Source: Solen grandis (taxonomy: Eukaryota; Mollusca; Bivalvia; Adapedonta; Solenidae). Taken from it: a DNA stretch of 64,000 nucleotides. Numbering within the stretch: the first letter of the stretch is position 1; each line of letters opens with the position of its first letter. Made by a program: the position numbers and the translations under genes. The stretch is taken from positions 34,707,062 to 34,771,061 of the forward strand of contig CM037785.1 of the NCBI GenBank assembly GCA_021229015.1, read 5' to 3'. Shown piece after piece: positions 51,801 through 63,070 of this stretch. Below the pieces are notes generated by a model. That model ran no database searches and was not told the DNA's origin. It was given only the letters and a program-made list of their open reading frames with translations.

Positions 51801-54800
51801 CAACCGGTTCCATTATAACTGATATTGACTAGTTAATTTAGGAGTAATGCCCTTTTCACAATAAAAAAGCCAGATTTCACTTTTACACTCTAACATCTTT
51901 ATTTCTTAAGCAATCATCTTTCTCAGGTGAGCGATCAAGGGCCATCTTGGCCCTCTTGTTATGTGAGGAAGCCTTTCAGCTGGCTTGCGGTAGGTCGATG
52001 GTTCTACCCGGATGCCTCCGTGCATTCAGGGTCTTCCTCCACCTTTAATTAGCTGGACGTCGTTATATGACTGAAATGCTGTCGAAGCGACGGTAAACTC
52101 AAATAGTCAAGTCAAGGCATGGGGCGATCGTCCCCCCGGAACTTTGAGCCCCTGTGATCAGCAATTGACTGCTTATTCTATTTTTAACAAAATACATATC
52201 CGGAAATAGGAAACCATGTATCATTATTAGAACAATTATCATATTGGCCTTCACAGTTCGGTTTGTAAGTTAGCAGATGCAATAATCAACACATAACTTT
52301 TTTAAAAAAAATCTGTGTAAAACTATTGGTGCAGTCTGTTCATATATTTCATAACGTATTAATCAACACTTGCACGTATGTGCCAACTATTTCAATTTTT
52401 TTCTGGTAAGTCCATTCGATGGTCAGTGAGCTACAATTATGACCTCAAATACATTTGTAAAGTTTCAAGTGAATACCTTAAGTGGTTGTGGAGATATAGC
52501 TCTCACTACTATTCTTCAAATAGTCAAGCTAATAATGAATGTTTTTCTTGTTATATTTAGCATAATAGAAATTACCTCACCCCAACCACTCACTTTGCCT
52601 TATTGTTTGTTTGGAATCTATTTTCTTGCAAATTTTACATACATTCACAAACTTATTTATATCAAATGCTATTCTCGATCAATATAATATGATATTGAAA
52701 CAAGAGGCCCAAGGGCCATAAACGCTCACCAGTGTAAAGATGATTTTTTCTATAAGGAAATCAAATGACAAACCAGAGATCAACTTCATTTTAGCAATCA
52801 TGGCAGACATTCATGAAATCAATCCTGACCATTAATTTCATGGAAGTAAAATTCTGAAATTTATTAATTGAAGATAATATAATATATTGTATTATCAGTT
52901 GCAGTTACACGATGTGATAGTTTGAAAGACCCAGGGCTTTTTGTATAGGAAGAAAATGAAAGCAGTTTGTTAAAATGGTTGATTTAACTTTTACATAACA
53001 TGATTAAATAACAATCTGAAACAAAATATTTCGAAAATTCTTTAATATCGTTTCAGATTCCTTTTATTTACAAGTTGTCAAAAGAGAAAGTAAATCCGCG
53101 AAAACTGATGACATTTAGAAATGCAAAGCTTTTTTGGTTAATTATTTTATTTATATGGTCAGAGAAAGTTGTGAATCTATTTTGCAAAAAAAATATGGTT
53201 TATAGCATACGTGTATTTTATTATTATTAGTGAGATATTATACGACATTGTAGCAGATTTGATACAGATAATTAAAAAAAAACTTATTATGTTAGTTTAG
53301 GTGGTAAGACAGCTGTGTAAATAAATGAAAATAGGCATTGTGTCTAATTCTATCTTAAGAAACAATATAAAAGACATGAAGGCAAAATGGTTCTCTAGCA
53401 ATTTTGTAAAGAATGAAATGTATTTTAACCCTTCCCCTCATAGAGAAAACCATGAAAAGACCTATGCGAACAGCATAAAACCAGATCAGCCTGCGAGTTA
53501 ATCAGCCTGCGAGTAACTCGCAGGCTGATCAGGTTTTATGCTGTTCGCTGCTCCTCAGTGGTCTGGAAATGAGGACTTTATAATTAAATTTGGTAAGGTT
53601 TTACTGTGGTTTTCTGCAGAACAGGCTTTATGTGGTACCTATTGAGTGCGTCAAAATGAGTCTATATGACGGAAAGGGTTAAATGTAATAAGAATTACTA
53701 CCGCCCCAGTACATCGAGGGCACTGCTTTTTAGATGATCGATAACGTGCAAACCCACGGGCGATATATGAAGGAGTCTATCGTGGGTTTCCGACAATGGG
53801 TCCTTTATATACATACTGTAAAATCATTATATTTTACTGACATTTAATGTCGTTGATTAGTACTAAAAGAAATTTCGTGTGTACACCAATACGTAGATTC
53901 ATGTTCTAGGAAATGCAAGGTACATGTATATTGAATGAACGACTTTCGTGGAGGTTAATACTGCGGAAAAGGCCCTCCACGAAATCAACGAAAATTGGTA
54001 CCTCGCGGTATTTAATGAACTTACAGTATACTCGTATTTCTGCAGTATTTGAAAATATGATTGAATTCGCTGACGCTAATCCTTCGAGGTTAGTGGTAGT
54101 ACTGATCTAAACCAAGGAACGTCGAGAGTCCAAATCAACGGGTTGAAAAATCGAGTAAAGCCAATATATTGACTCTAGAAGTTGCAGGCTTTAAAGTGAA
54201 CAGTTAAAAGTGACTATTTTTTTTATTAGAGATTGCATATCTTGTTCAACAGGTATACACAAGAATGGCTGTCGTGTATGATGACGGCCAACATCATTGA
54301 ATTCGACAAGGAGACAAAGCGGTATATTGTACCAGAAGAAAACAAGGCGGACCTTAACAAAATATCAATATGTGCTCCATTCGCTTTGAAGTCGGGACAA
54401 ATTGCAGATGTCATAAAAAATTGTTTTAAAGAAACTGGACCTTACGGTAAGAATATTAATATTGTTTGCTTGAGTATAAATGACAGCACATCAATCATGT
54501 AGGTATTTTTTATTTATCTACTTAAGACGATTACAACACTGCTGTCCATTATCAAGTGACCTATACCATACCACATACAGACACATTGCTATGATACGAG
54601 TCCCGGGAAATTCATTATATTTTGGTGTGTCTCGTCCAGGGATGTCAAAAACAACCTACATGCTATGCGCCTCATTTGGGGAGAGGGTGAGTGCTAAAGT
54701 AGGAAGTTTGACATTTTTTTCCTTTTTTTTTTCTTTAGCCTAAATCCCCAACCTAGGGCCTAGGCAATATGTCAATATCCCTACATTATATGCTTGCCAA

Positions 54801-57800
54801 TGTCTATTTCGGTACCATTCTGTTGAACGGTCTTCTGCCAAAAGCTCCACACTGGTGCAAAACATTATATATTACAGCTGCATTACAGGAGAATTGAGTA
54901 ATATCTCGAACTGAGATGTTTTCGAATCACATGCCTACATTAAAGAATTGTGTTGTTGTTTTTTCGGACAGAATTGACTTTATGCTGGAATTGCAGAGAT
55001 TGGTTTGTTGATTACTGTTCTACTTAATATACTGAGTAGATCTTAATAGTTCAGTGTTTTTATATCTCATTTCAGTATTACCTCATATCCTCAACAGTTC
55101 AGGTTTCAGTGTCATGATATGCAATAAATTAATCTTGAATTGTTCCACTCCACCTTGACCGCGAGGGTTATTTGGGTCTAGCATATGGCTTCCTAGCGCC
55201 ATATATGTCAGCTGCTCATACAGGATTACAAAAATACCCAATAATCCAGCTGGGGTACGAGCACTAACTTTTAAATAGACAATAACTACGTATTACATAT
55301 GTATACATATATTACCTGATGTAATGGTTTAACATCTTTTGTGTCTTGATATCTCATAACAATAAAACATTTTAATGAATTCAAATTTAACAAGAAATGT
55401 TTGTAAAACATATATGCCCCCCTCATATGCCATAATATTTATATAGCTATATTATATGTAACATGGGCATGTTACAAAGTTCAGATCTTATCTTGATGAA
55501 GGTTTACTACTGATAATTATTAACACTGCTAAAATAAAGAAGCTATATATTTTTGTATATCTATTTTGATATATCAAAGACTGAACGCAATTATTTTGAT
55601 ATAACACAAAAATAAGTTGTTTTACAAAAACATAATATTTTATATCAACGATGAAGAATTTTATTATAAAATTAAATGTTAATGTCATCAATCCTCATTT
55701 TGTATCATTCATTAACTGTCATTTTTTCAGACTTTTCCAGCACGATTGGCTGCCACATTGCAGGAACTCTGCCTTTCTTTCTCATCTGGCTATTTGCTGC
55801 CCTCTTCCTTCCCCACACAGCAAGAGCACCGCAGTTTTAATGCATTTAGCACTATGACATTAAGTGAAAAGCATGCAGACAATTAACAAGAAGAATAATG
55901 TCTCATTGGAGTTTTACCTTGTATACTGCACCCAGTAAAGGTGAAATGCTGAAAAAAATCTGGTGAAAAAGATTTGACCAGAACCCATTTTGATCAGAAT
56001 CTATCTCAGCATTCAATTTCACAGTGACCTTGACCTAGTTACCTCTAAATCAAAAGGGGTCATTTACTGGTCATGCAAAATCTCCATACTAAGTTTGAAG
56101 TTCATAGGCCCAGGCGTTCTTAAGTTATTGATCGGAAATGGTTTGGTCACCATTTAAAAAAAAGGTCTGGTATTATACATACACAACATGTGACCTTGTG
56201 ACCTTGACCTTTGAGGTAATGACATCAAAATCGATAGGGGTCATCTACTAATCTGAGCAACAACCACAGAAGTTTGAGACTTAAAGGTCAAATAGAACTT
56301 AAGTTATCACTCGGACAAGGTCTGGTATTATACATACACAACATGTGACCTTGTGACCTTGACCTTTGAGGTAATGACACCAAAATCAATAGGGGTCATC
56401 TACTAATCATGAGCAACAACCACATGAAGTTTGAGACTTAAAGGTCAAATAGAACTTAAGTTATCACTCGGACAAGGCCTGGTCTACCGACAGACCGACG
56501 GACCGACCTACGGACCGACCGACCGACATGAGCAAAGCAATATACCCTCTCTTCTTCGAAGAGGGGCATAAAAAAAAGAACAGTGCAGAAATTTTCTTTT
56601 ATTTTTTTCACTAAAAGACGAGTTTCTATTATCACAAACGAGTAAATTTTACACTATCACCGGTAATGCAAATATATTAGTTTTATAGAAACTCTAGAAA
56701 ATGGAAAAGTCAGGATCGATAAAGGGTTGCGTGTTATACATGTATTTCAAATGCAAAGTTTTCATTTCTGTTACCAACCGCAAATTTGAACCAGTGTTAG
56801 GATATATATTGCCGTAATTGTCTACTGTACTGTACATACTGCAGCGAACACACTTTGTTACAGTGTAAAATATACACAGGATTTCGTTAGTATGTCTACA
56901 GGCCTATAAATATATATATAAACAAGAAATATCTTTAAAAAAAATACTCGGCCGTGGAAACCAGCTTGATGATTAGTGTCTGAATGGTTTAACATGTAAT
57001 AGATTTTGTTGTTAGTTTAATAGTTGTGTAATTCCTGTGTCAGTGCAGCTCTTTGAAATACCACGGAACCAAATAATTTGTACAATCTTGGTAGACACTT
57101 ACAGCCTTAAAACATCGGCGCATTAGACTTCGTTTCGCGGGCTACAAAACGAAGCCGGTTGTTACGTTTTTGTTGAATATAGGATCTGTCAGGGTCGAAC
57201 AATCAATTTCGAAATCTGTGTTTTTCCTATTTTTTTAGCGTTTTACTCTTTCAGTTTACCTTAAAAAGGTGCAATGTCTTACTATTCGGGACAAATCGTT
57301 CGCAGGGGAAGAAAACTTCAACTTTTAAAACAAACAGAGATCTAAAGAACTCGTTTCCGCAACTCCTTTCTTTTCTTTTGACTAATTTTACAATGACCAA
57401 TGGGAATTTAGCAAAGTATATAAGAACTAATGAAAAGCTTAATTTTATTCCGCTTCATTACTATGTGTTTCACAGGAAGTCAGGGTGAAAATAAACGGCC
57501 TCACGGCCGAAAAAACACTATTTAAAAACGATCACGGCAGTTTCATCATTTAAAAATAACATTCAGGATTACCTGATTCTTTGTATATTGATAGTATATT
57601 ATATGATCTACTAATATATGAAATAAAACAGGGGGTCAACGGCCTTAGAAAAAATAATATTTTATTATTAAACCTTGTATAGAACAGTTTAGGATTAAAT
57701 TTTACCCATGAAAACTAAGTCTATTTTTTTCTTCAAATTAATGACCATTATTAGCAAATATTAAGTTATGATATTGGTGAAACATCATATATGTTTTTTT

Positions 57801-60026
57801 TAAGTATCCATCTATTATCAAACCGGAAAAAAACCTTTATTTTGAAAAAAAAATACAAACTAGCAGTATTTGTTTTAAACTTAAATTTTTCTAATCAAAC
57901 ATTCAGATTTTTTATCGCTTCAATGAATACTAGTAAGGTACTTATCTTAATGATAAAGCTTAAAAACAACTTATCACCAGGCTTATTCTTTCAGAAAATA
58001 CACTGAAGTTTGCGGGTGGGGAATATCCTAGTGGGGAAATTTAACTTCGGAGTAAATAATAATTCTTTTTATATTTAGGCTGATATTTTTCTGAATTTTG
58101 ATTCACATTTGCAAAAAAAGAAAAAAAAATGCTATTTGAACACATGAATCTAAAAGATTGAATAATCAAATATTTTGTAAATAATATTTGATATAAATGA
58201 ACATGTAATATACGAAAATATACATATTGGTTGAGTAGTACTATTCTCAGAGGGTACCCGCTAAAACGGCCAGTAGTATTTTATATACATTATCTCATAC
58301 CTTTTGCAGGTTTACCATACAACGATAATATTGGCTTTTTTGACTTCTGGGTAGAATACAGATCAGCCACTGCGCCGTCAACTGTCGAGGATTACATCCT
58401 GCCGCAGTTTAAACAACACGATGTTTATCAAAAACTTGGTAAGGCATTTTTGAGTTACTCGTTCACAGATGGTCATTGACTAAGAATCTAATTTTTAACT
58501 ATTTGTATTTATTGCGTCTCTTAATACCCATCTACAAAAGCATGGTGACCCAATGCAATACTCCGTAATTGTAAGAAAAAATGGTGGTATCTCCTTAACA
58601 AACAACAGAGTTACGAACGGTATTGAACCTGTATATAGAATTATAAAATCTATATTTAGAATTTCTATTTTCGTGTGCCATTAGATGACTGATCACATTC
58701 ACTCACTCTTCGCGCATGCGCTCATTTCACATACTGCACTTATCATGCGTCTGTAGATGGGTATTGATGGGTGAGCTGTTTTAAAGTACACAGAGTATGT
58801 TATTTGTAGGGAATAAATGCGTTGAATATAAAATAATGAATGAAACAACTATCTTGATTTTTGTGGACCTCAAAATATAGGCTATCACCGTTTCAGTTTT
58901 GAAATATATTGTCAGTTGAAAAAAAAGTGTGAGCCCAGAGATGCGTTCATTTCAATGCATAATCTATTTTCATTTCATTTTTAGTATATGGTATAACAAA
59001 TATTGGTATTTTAACGGGTAGTTTGCAACCCCATCAAGATAAGGGTCAAAAGAAATATGTCGCCATTGCTCTGGATAGTACACAATTTCCCAAGATATAA
59101 ATACTTTCGAAGTCAAAAAGCACAAAATATTGATCTTTGCAGTTCTTGAGATTTTGATACAATACATGGCATATATCAATTGAACCTTAAGTGTTCACTT
59201 TCTTTTCCAATTTAGAATAGAATGAATAAAGGGACGAAATATTGAACAAAATAGTTGTAAAATATCAAATTCACATTTCATAATCAGTAAGTAGTAGCCT
59301 CCTAGTTATACCAGTTGTGTATGGTGTTACATAATTAATATTGTAGTCAATGCATCGAATGCAATTTTAACTTATTCATGGATGAAATACCGACCGTCCT
59401 ACATTAACATATACTGTATATAAATATACAAAATCAATATATCTAATTGGCCTTTCTCGGCAGATTCGGGGATTCGTGTCCTTGACCTGGGATGTGGTAC
59501 AGGATCGTTAACACTCGCCCTGGCTAAAATCTTCCCACGTTCCGAGTTTGTCGGAATCGATCTTTCAGACAAAGCAATTGGATTGGCCAGGGCTGATGCT
59601 AAGACGACTGCCATTTCTAATGTGGAATTTGAAACCGGAAACGCACAATCACTTGACGATAAGTGGACCACGTCATTTGATCTTGTGTTCGTGTATTTCG
59701 TGCTACACAACATACCCGCCCCAGAGGAAGCCCTGTGTCAAATTAAGAAAGTAATGAAAGATGATGGGACCTTTTGCCTGTTCGAACTTGGTTTCCATAG
59801 CAATCCTGCAGACAATATCGGCGTTGTGGATGCGTCTTTTGCGTATGCATGCAGCCTCTTTATGTGCCTGTCCTCCAGTATGGCCACAGCGCCGCATATA
59901 GGTTATGGGGCTTGTTGGGGCATAGAAGCCATTGAGAAAGAGCTCATAAAACGGGAATTTAAAATAAAAGGTAAACACCAATTTCCCCTCATGGACAAAG
60001 ATACTCTGTTCGTCTGTACCAAGTAA
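43833..60026 (+). CDS. SAM-dependent methyltransferase, Rv2258c-like, copy 2 (4 exons)
   Basis: The exons are 43833-43999, 54253-54446, 58310-58438 and 59464-60026, each the same length and phase as in copy 1, giving 350 residues with no stop or frameshift. Motif I is VLDLGCGTG at residues 169-177. Around the predicted acceptor-binding region it differs from copy 1 (VYFVLHNIPAP against MYDALHDLPAP; NIGVVDASFAYACSLFMCL against NIDDMYASFAYACSIFICL), so the two may have different substrates or kinetics. An in-frame ATG two codons upstream (43827) would add MK; the 43833 ATG is preferred because copy 1 has GTG at the upstream position. A possible AATAAA is at 60234. Intron 1 is 10.25 kb against 7.4 kb in copy 1, enlarged by repeats. 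Confidence 0.9.
45140..45480 (+). mobile_element. LINE ORF2 C-terminal fragment
   Basis: The frame gives SMFETLNWSTLHTDKKSED, FIKLLTTSLLS and, after a shift, LVLSKSVDEFNIHLP, the pattern at the C-terminus of many LINE ORF2 proteins. It carries an (AT)n insertion and several stops. It lies in intron 1 of methyltransferase copy 2. Confidence 0.7.
45491..45512. repeat. Perfect 10-bp hairpin (GACTGGCGGC TG GCCGCCAGTC)
   Basis: Two perfect inverted 10-mers with a 2-base loop, in an AT-rich setting just after a LINE fragment. Possibly the end of a foldback element. Confidence 0.7.
46850..47112 (-). mobile_element. tRNA-derived SINE (minus)
   Basis: The head at the right is CCTCGGGAGCGGGAGGTCG then GTGGGTTCGACCCCCGG (B box). 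The body has TTGGCGCTCAGCATATAAGG and GGATAATGTGACTGGGTGTG, the same core as at 4690-4905. Confidence 0.75.
47847..48467 (+). mobile_element. Member of the TAGCTC/TTGT element family
   Basis: It starts TAGCTCAGCTGAGCACG, contains GTCCGGCGTCCATCAGTGCG and repeated AAACGACATCT blocks, and ends TCAGGTGAGCGATTTAGAG then GGCCTTCTTGT. Non-coding. Confidence 0.75.
48835..48870. repeat. Poly(T) tract
   Basis: More than 30 T. The flanking frames (48733-49141) reflect it and are not genes. Confidence 0.9.
49345..49435 (+). mobile_element. tRNA-like SINE head
   Basis: TTGGCGCAGCAGGTAAAGTA (A box) and GTAGGTTCGAGTCC (B box) are about 50 bases apart. The arms do not fold into a full cloverleaf by eye, so it is a SINE or tRNA relic. 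Confidence 0.5.
49975..50100 (+). promoter_or_regulatory. Cluster of CRE half-sites in intron 1 of copy 2
   Basis: ACGTGACACTT, TACGTCACACT, AACGTCACGCTG and ACACGTGACGAT occur within about 100 bases, just before an ATGGCGACC ORF of 41 codons (ending about 50200) of no recognisable identity. Possible enhancer or promoter; inference only. Confidence 0.25.
50325..50671 (+). promoter_or_regulatory. Promoter-like block and possible alternative first exon in intron 1 of copy 2
   Basis: It is homologous to the copy 1 block, with GTCTATAAATGACAC at 50498 and GTCGTCACTAGC at about 50545. It is followed at 50671 by a strong donor ACCAAAG|GTAAGTAA. A transcript from here spliced to exon 2 would not keep the main frame from the ATG at 50655, so translation would start inside exon 2. 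Confidence 0.35.
51027..52116 (+). mobile_element. tRNA-derived SINE split by a later element
   Basis: The head fragment TTCCGTGGCCGAGACCG (51027-51063) lacks the B box. The body and tail (51962-52116) match the copies at 5003 and 14040. The outer 14-bp direct repeats GCATGGGGCGATCG are at 51013-51026 and 52117-52130. Confidence 0.9.
51064..51959 (+). mobile_element. TA-flanked non-autonomous element (TAGCTCACC...GGGCC..TTGT)
   Basis: It starts TAGCTCACCTGAGC and ends GGTGAGCGATCAAGGGCC then CCCTCTTGT. It is flanked by TA on both sides, inside the SINE. The body has degenerate units of about 150 bp each containing ACTCTAGCATCTTCATC, GCAATCATCTTCAAAC and GTCAGGAGTTATGCCCC. It has no coding capacity. 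Confidence 0.85.
52250..52390 (+). repeat. Homologous intron 1 block, copy 2
   Basis: It is the counterpart of 31035-31190, at the equivalent distance before exon 2. Confidence 0.75.
52690..52900 (+). repeat. Probable repeat starting ACAAGAGGCCCAAGGGCC
   Basis: ACAAGAGGCCCAAGGGCCAT with GCTCACC resembles the terminus of the abundant repeats above. The 3' limit is not seen. Confidence 0.35.
53432..53678. mobile_element. piggyBac-like foldback MITE
   Basis: The ends are TTAA|CCCTTCCCCTCATAGAG and the mirror of CCCTTTCCGTCATATAG|TTAA. The centre (53470-53540) is a near-perfect hairpin built on CAGCATAAAACC and CAGCCTGCGAGTTA. TTAA duplication and CCCTT ends are typical of piggyBac elements. 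No transposase is encoded. Confidence 0.75.
54253..54446 (+). CDS. Methyltransferase copy 2, exon 2
   Basis: The acceptor is TCAACAG|GTATACAC and the donor TACG|GTAAGA. It encodes RYTQEWLSCMMTANIIEF to GPYG. Confidence 0.9.
55390..56574 (+). mobile_element. Repeat element with ATGCCCCCC / GAGGGGCATA ends
   Basis: It starts AACAAGAAATGTTTGTAAAA with ATATATGCCCCCC and ends CTCTTCTTCGAAGAGGGGCA. Inside, a unit of about 160 bp with GTGACCTTGTGACCTTGACC is tandemly repeated (about 56166-56322 and 56323-56480). A run of GACCGACG repeats precedes the end. Non-coding. Confidence 0.75.
56575..58309. other. Intron 2 of methyltransferase copy 2, no further gene
   Basis: AT-rich. AACAAGAAATATCTTTAAAA at 56923 also occurs at 40323 and, related, at 15576, so it marks the end of a repeat family whose other end is not seen. 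Confidence 0.5.
58310..58438 (+). CDS. Methyltransferase copy 2, exon 3
   Basis: The acceptor is CTTTTGCAG|GTTTACC and the donor CTTG|GTAAGG. It encodes LPYNDNIGFFDFW to VYQKL. Confidence 0.9.
59464..60026 (+). CDS. Methyltransferase copy 2, exon 4 (catalytic domain)
   Basis: The acceptor is CTCGGCAG|ATTCGG. The exon holds the full Rossmann domain and ends LFVCTK-stop. Positions 59514-59647 are identical to copy 1. Confidence 0.93.
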
Positions 60027-60159
60027 TGAGCCAACATAACGCACGGATAAATAGTAATCGTTAAAGATGCTGTCTGTGGATTTCAAGAATATCATACGAC
60101 ATTCTGCTGATTTACTAGTAATATACCAATATATCATTGTTTTACAGTGACATAAAGGG

Positions 60160-60265
60160 GATATAAAAATATCTTTTTATCGCGTGCGCAAGCGATAACC
60201 ACCGCGTCGTACTTGTCGCGTTTGCATGTTTGAAATAAAGTTATCGCGTGTGCATATATCAACAT
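60160..60265 (+). repeat. GCGTGCGCAAGCGATAACC repeat, resembling the arms of the 9649 element
   Basis: TATCGCGTGCGCAAGCGATA and GTTATCGCGTGTGCATAT lie within 100 bases, just 3' of methyltransferase copy 2 and overlapping its possible AATAAA. Similarity to the 9649 element is in style, not clear homology. Confidence 0.4.
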
Positions 60266-60899
60266 ATATTTCATGGCCCTTTTATGCTACCGTTCAGCTT
60301 TCGGGTGTTTTCGGATTTAACATTGCCGGATATGTCTTTTTTTGTGCGACATGCTGATATGACAATTCTCCCCAACAGGATCTCCACGCAGTTATCTCCC
60401 CTTCATTCTTCGGCATATATCTCTGCCACCACGAATAGTCATTTATCAGGATTTCTGTTATATAATATTTTTTCTAATTGTTAAAAGAAAACTATTTCTA
60501 TGTATCAGCTTAGTTTTCTCTCATTCATATATGATGAAATAAATGGGGGAAAAAATGATAACAAATAAAAATATTTAAAAAAAAATGTGAAAATAACCGT
60601 TACTTTTTTATTTTTTCATTTTTTTTTTATTTTTTCGTAACAGGCATTTTCCTGTGTATATTTTCTTAAATAAACATCAATAAGCGCCTTGTAGTAAAAA
60701 TTAATATGTTTAGAAAATAACTTGCATAACTCTGTGCATGAAGATCTATAAATAATAAATCTTCGCCATTTTGTAAGCCTACCATCATCACGTGACATTT
60801 GTGACGGCAGTAAGCGTGAGCGTGCAAGGGAGATCACTGTGTGGAGTTTGCCATCTTGTTATTGATGCAATTACTTCCCCTGGTTATACCTAACCTAGG

Positions 60900-62975
60900 C
60901 GCCGATTTGAATGGCTTATACAAAGGTCAAATTTAGACGACCTTCTACACGATGTGGTCAGAGTCAGTTCAAATATACTGAATCTGATTTTAATGAGATT
61001 GACTGAAAATATCTGTGTGAATAATGGATATGACATGAATTGCTTGAGAGATACATTTAATGGAATTATTCGTTATTTTGTAAATGTGTTAAGACTGTTG
61101 ACTCGAAAGAATTACTGATTCGCCAATTCAGAAAGATAAACAATGGTTCGATGAAGAATGTTTTAAAATATTTTAAACGAGAAACGTAATGACTGTAAAA
61201 GCACACTAGATTAATAAAAACAAATAGTTTTCTGAACTAAGCAATGATATATTTCAGGTCAAAAATGCTGATGCTGTAAAGTTTGACAATGATTGCAATT
61301 TTGATAATAAGTGTCATAATGGCATATTATTAGATAGACCTATATCTATAGACGAAGTGATTTCAGTGGCGAATAGAAGTATGTCTTCCGGTTCAGATTT
61401 TTTCTTAAATGAGCATTTTATTGAGGCTAATGATATTTATGAATCACATTTATATGATATATTTAATGCTGTTTTGAAAAGAGGCTATTTTTCCAGATAA
61501 ATGGACTGAAGAGATTATTGTGCCTTTACATAAAAAGGGAGATAAAATGTCAATAATTATCGTGGAATTGAAAATTAGTAAGTTGTTTGTCTAAAATGTT
61601 CACTGCTGTATGAAAAAAACGTATTTCAACATACCGTGATAAGTATAATGTAATAACAGATGCTGAATTCGGTTTCAGGAAAGCACGCTCGACTGTGGAT
61701 GCTCCATTAATGTTATTTATGGTAAATTTAGTACAAAAAGATGTAAATGATAATAAGAGATTATATTGTGTATTTGTAAACTTTTAGAAAGCGTCTGATT
61801 GTATTTATTGAAATGCCGTATGGCTAAAACTATACAAAGCTGGAATAAAAGGTAAATTATTAAAAACTTGTGAAGGCCATGTATGAAAAAGTAAAATCCT
61901 GTGTTCGTAATTGCAATGAGTATTCTGATTTCTTTGCATATTCGATTGGCTTGAGACAAGAAGAAATAATTTCGCCCATATCTTTTTCTCAATTTTAGAA
62001 GATACGCTTGTATTGAATTATTTTTACAGGATGATATTGCATACTTATTGCAATAAATGGTGTTTGAGGGTAAACATTGATAAAACAATGATTATGGTTT
62101 TTCGTAAACGTGGTCTATTACCCGGAGAGGAGTTTTTCTATGATAGTATAAAGTTAGATGTGGTAAATGATTTTGATTATTTAGGAACTATATTTAATTA
62201 CACAGGAAATTTTGTTTTAAACCAGGAGCACCTTATTGGCACTTGCGCTTAAAGCTTTCAATTGTTTACTCTCAAATTGTAGGAAATTTAAAATTAAACC
62301 AAGTTCATTTTGTCAGTTGTTTGGCGCCTTGATTGATTCCGTCTTAAGTTATAATGCTCATATATGGGGGTTATAGTAAATCTAAAGCAACTCGTAGAAC
62401 GAATTCATTCAATGTTTTGTAAGGCTATTTTAAACGTAAAACAGTTTACTTCAAATGTTGCTATGTATGGAGAATTAGGGCGTTGCATAATCCTCTTTAT
62501 ATTACTCTTTATGTAAAATTACTGGTATAATGTAATTAATACAGATAATATAATTACGAAAGAAGTTTATGAAATGTCATACACTGATTTTATAAATGGG
62601 AAAATGATTAGTAATGTTAAAGAAATGTTGGATATACATTGTTTTAATTTTGTATTTGAAAATCCATTCATGTTTGTTATGAAATCAGTGGATTTGTCCT
62701 TTAAAAACAGACTAATTGTTAATTTTAAACAGGATTGGATATATGACAAGGAAATACATGTAAATGGTGCTTTGAATTTGTATAATGTTATAAAATTAAA
62801 TGTACTGAATAAAGAATGTTTGGATGTACTTCCTTATAACCTAAGATTTTATATGTCGAGCATTAGAATTTCATTTCATTCACTTAAAATGCTTAAGAAA
62901 AAGTCCCGCGTAATCGCGGGAATGTTTTTTACTGTCTGAATAGATATGAGTTATATTATGTTCCAGTGTCCAACC
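60900..62975 (+). mobile_element. Decayed LINE (reverse transcriptase ORF2)
   Basis: Blocks in order: WFDEECFKIF-like remains near 61145, SSGSDFFLNEHFIE, IIVPLHKKGDKM, ITDAEFGFRKARSTVDAPL, CVFVNF-stop-KASDC (catalytic Asp changed to Asn), FLQDDIAYLL near 62025, RVNIDKTMIMVFRKRG, DFDYLGTIFNYTG and SSIRISFHSLKML with a YIMFQCP end. Many stops and frameshifts. It starts about 900 bases after methyltransferase copy 2. Confidence 0.88.
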
Positions 62976-62984
62976 ACATGATAG

Positions 62985-63070
62985 GGACCATGGGTTTCAC
63001 ATAATAAACCTGCTTTGGAAGCACTTAGCTGTGAAGCCGATGGTTGTGGGTTCGATCCCCTGGGGTCGGG
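62985..63070 (+). mobile_element. tRNA-like SINE head
   Basis: CACTTAGCTGTGAAGCCGAT then GTGGGTTCGATCCCC (B box). No tail is identified. Confidence 0.5.
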
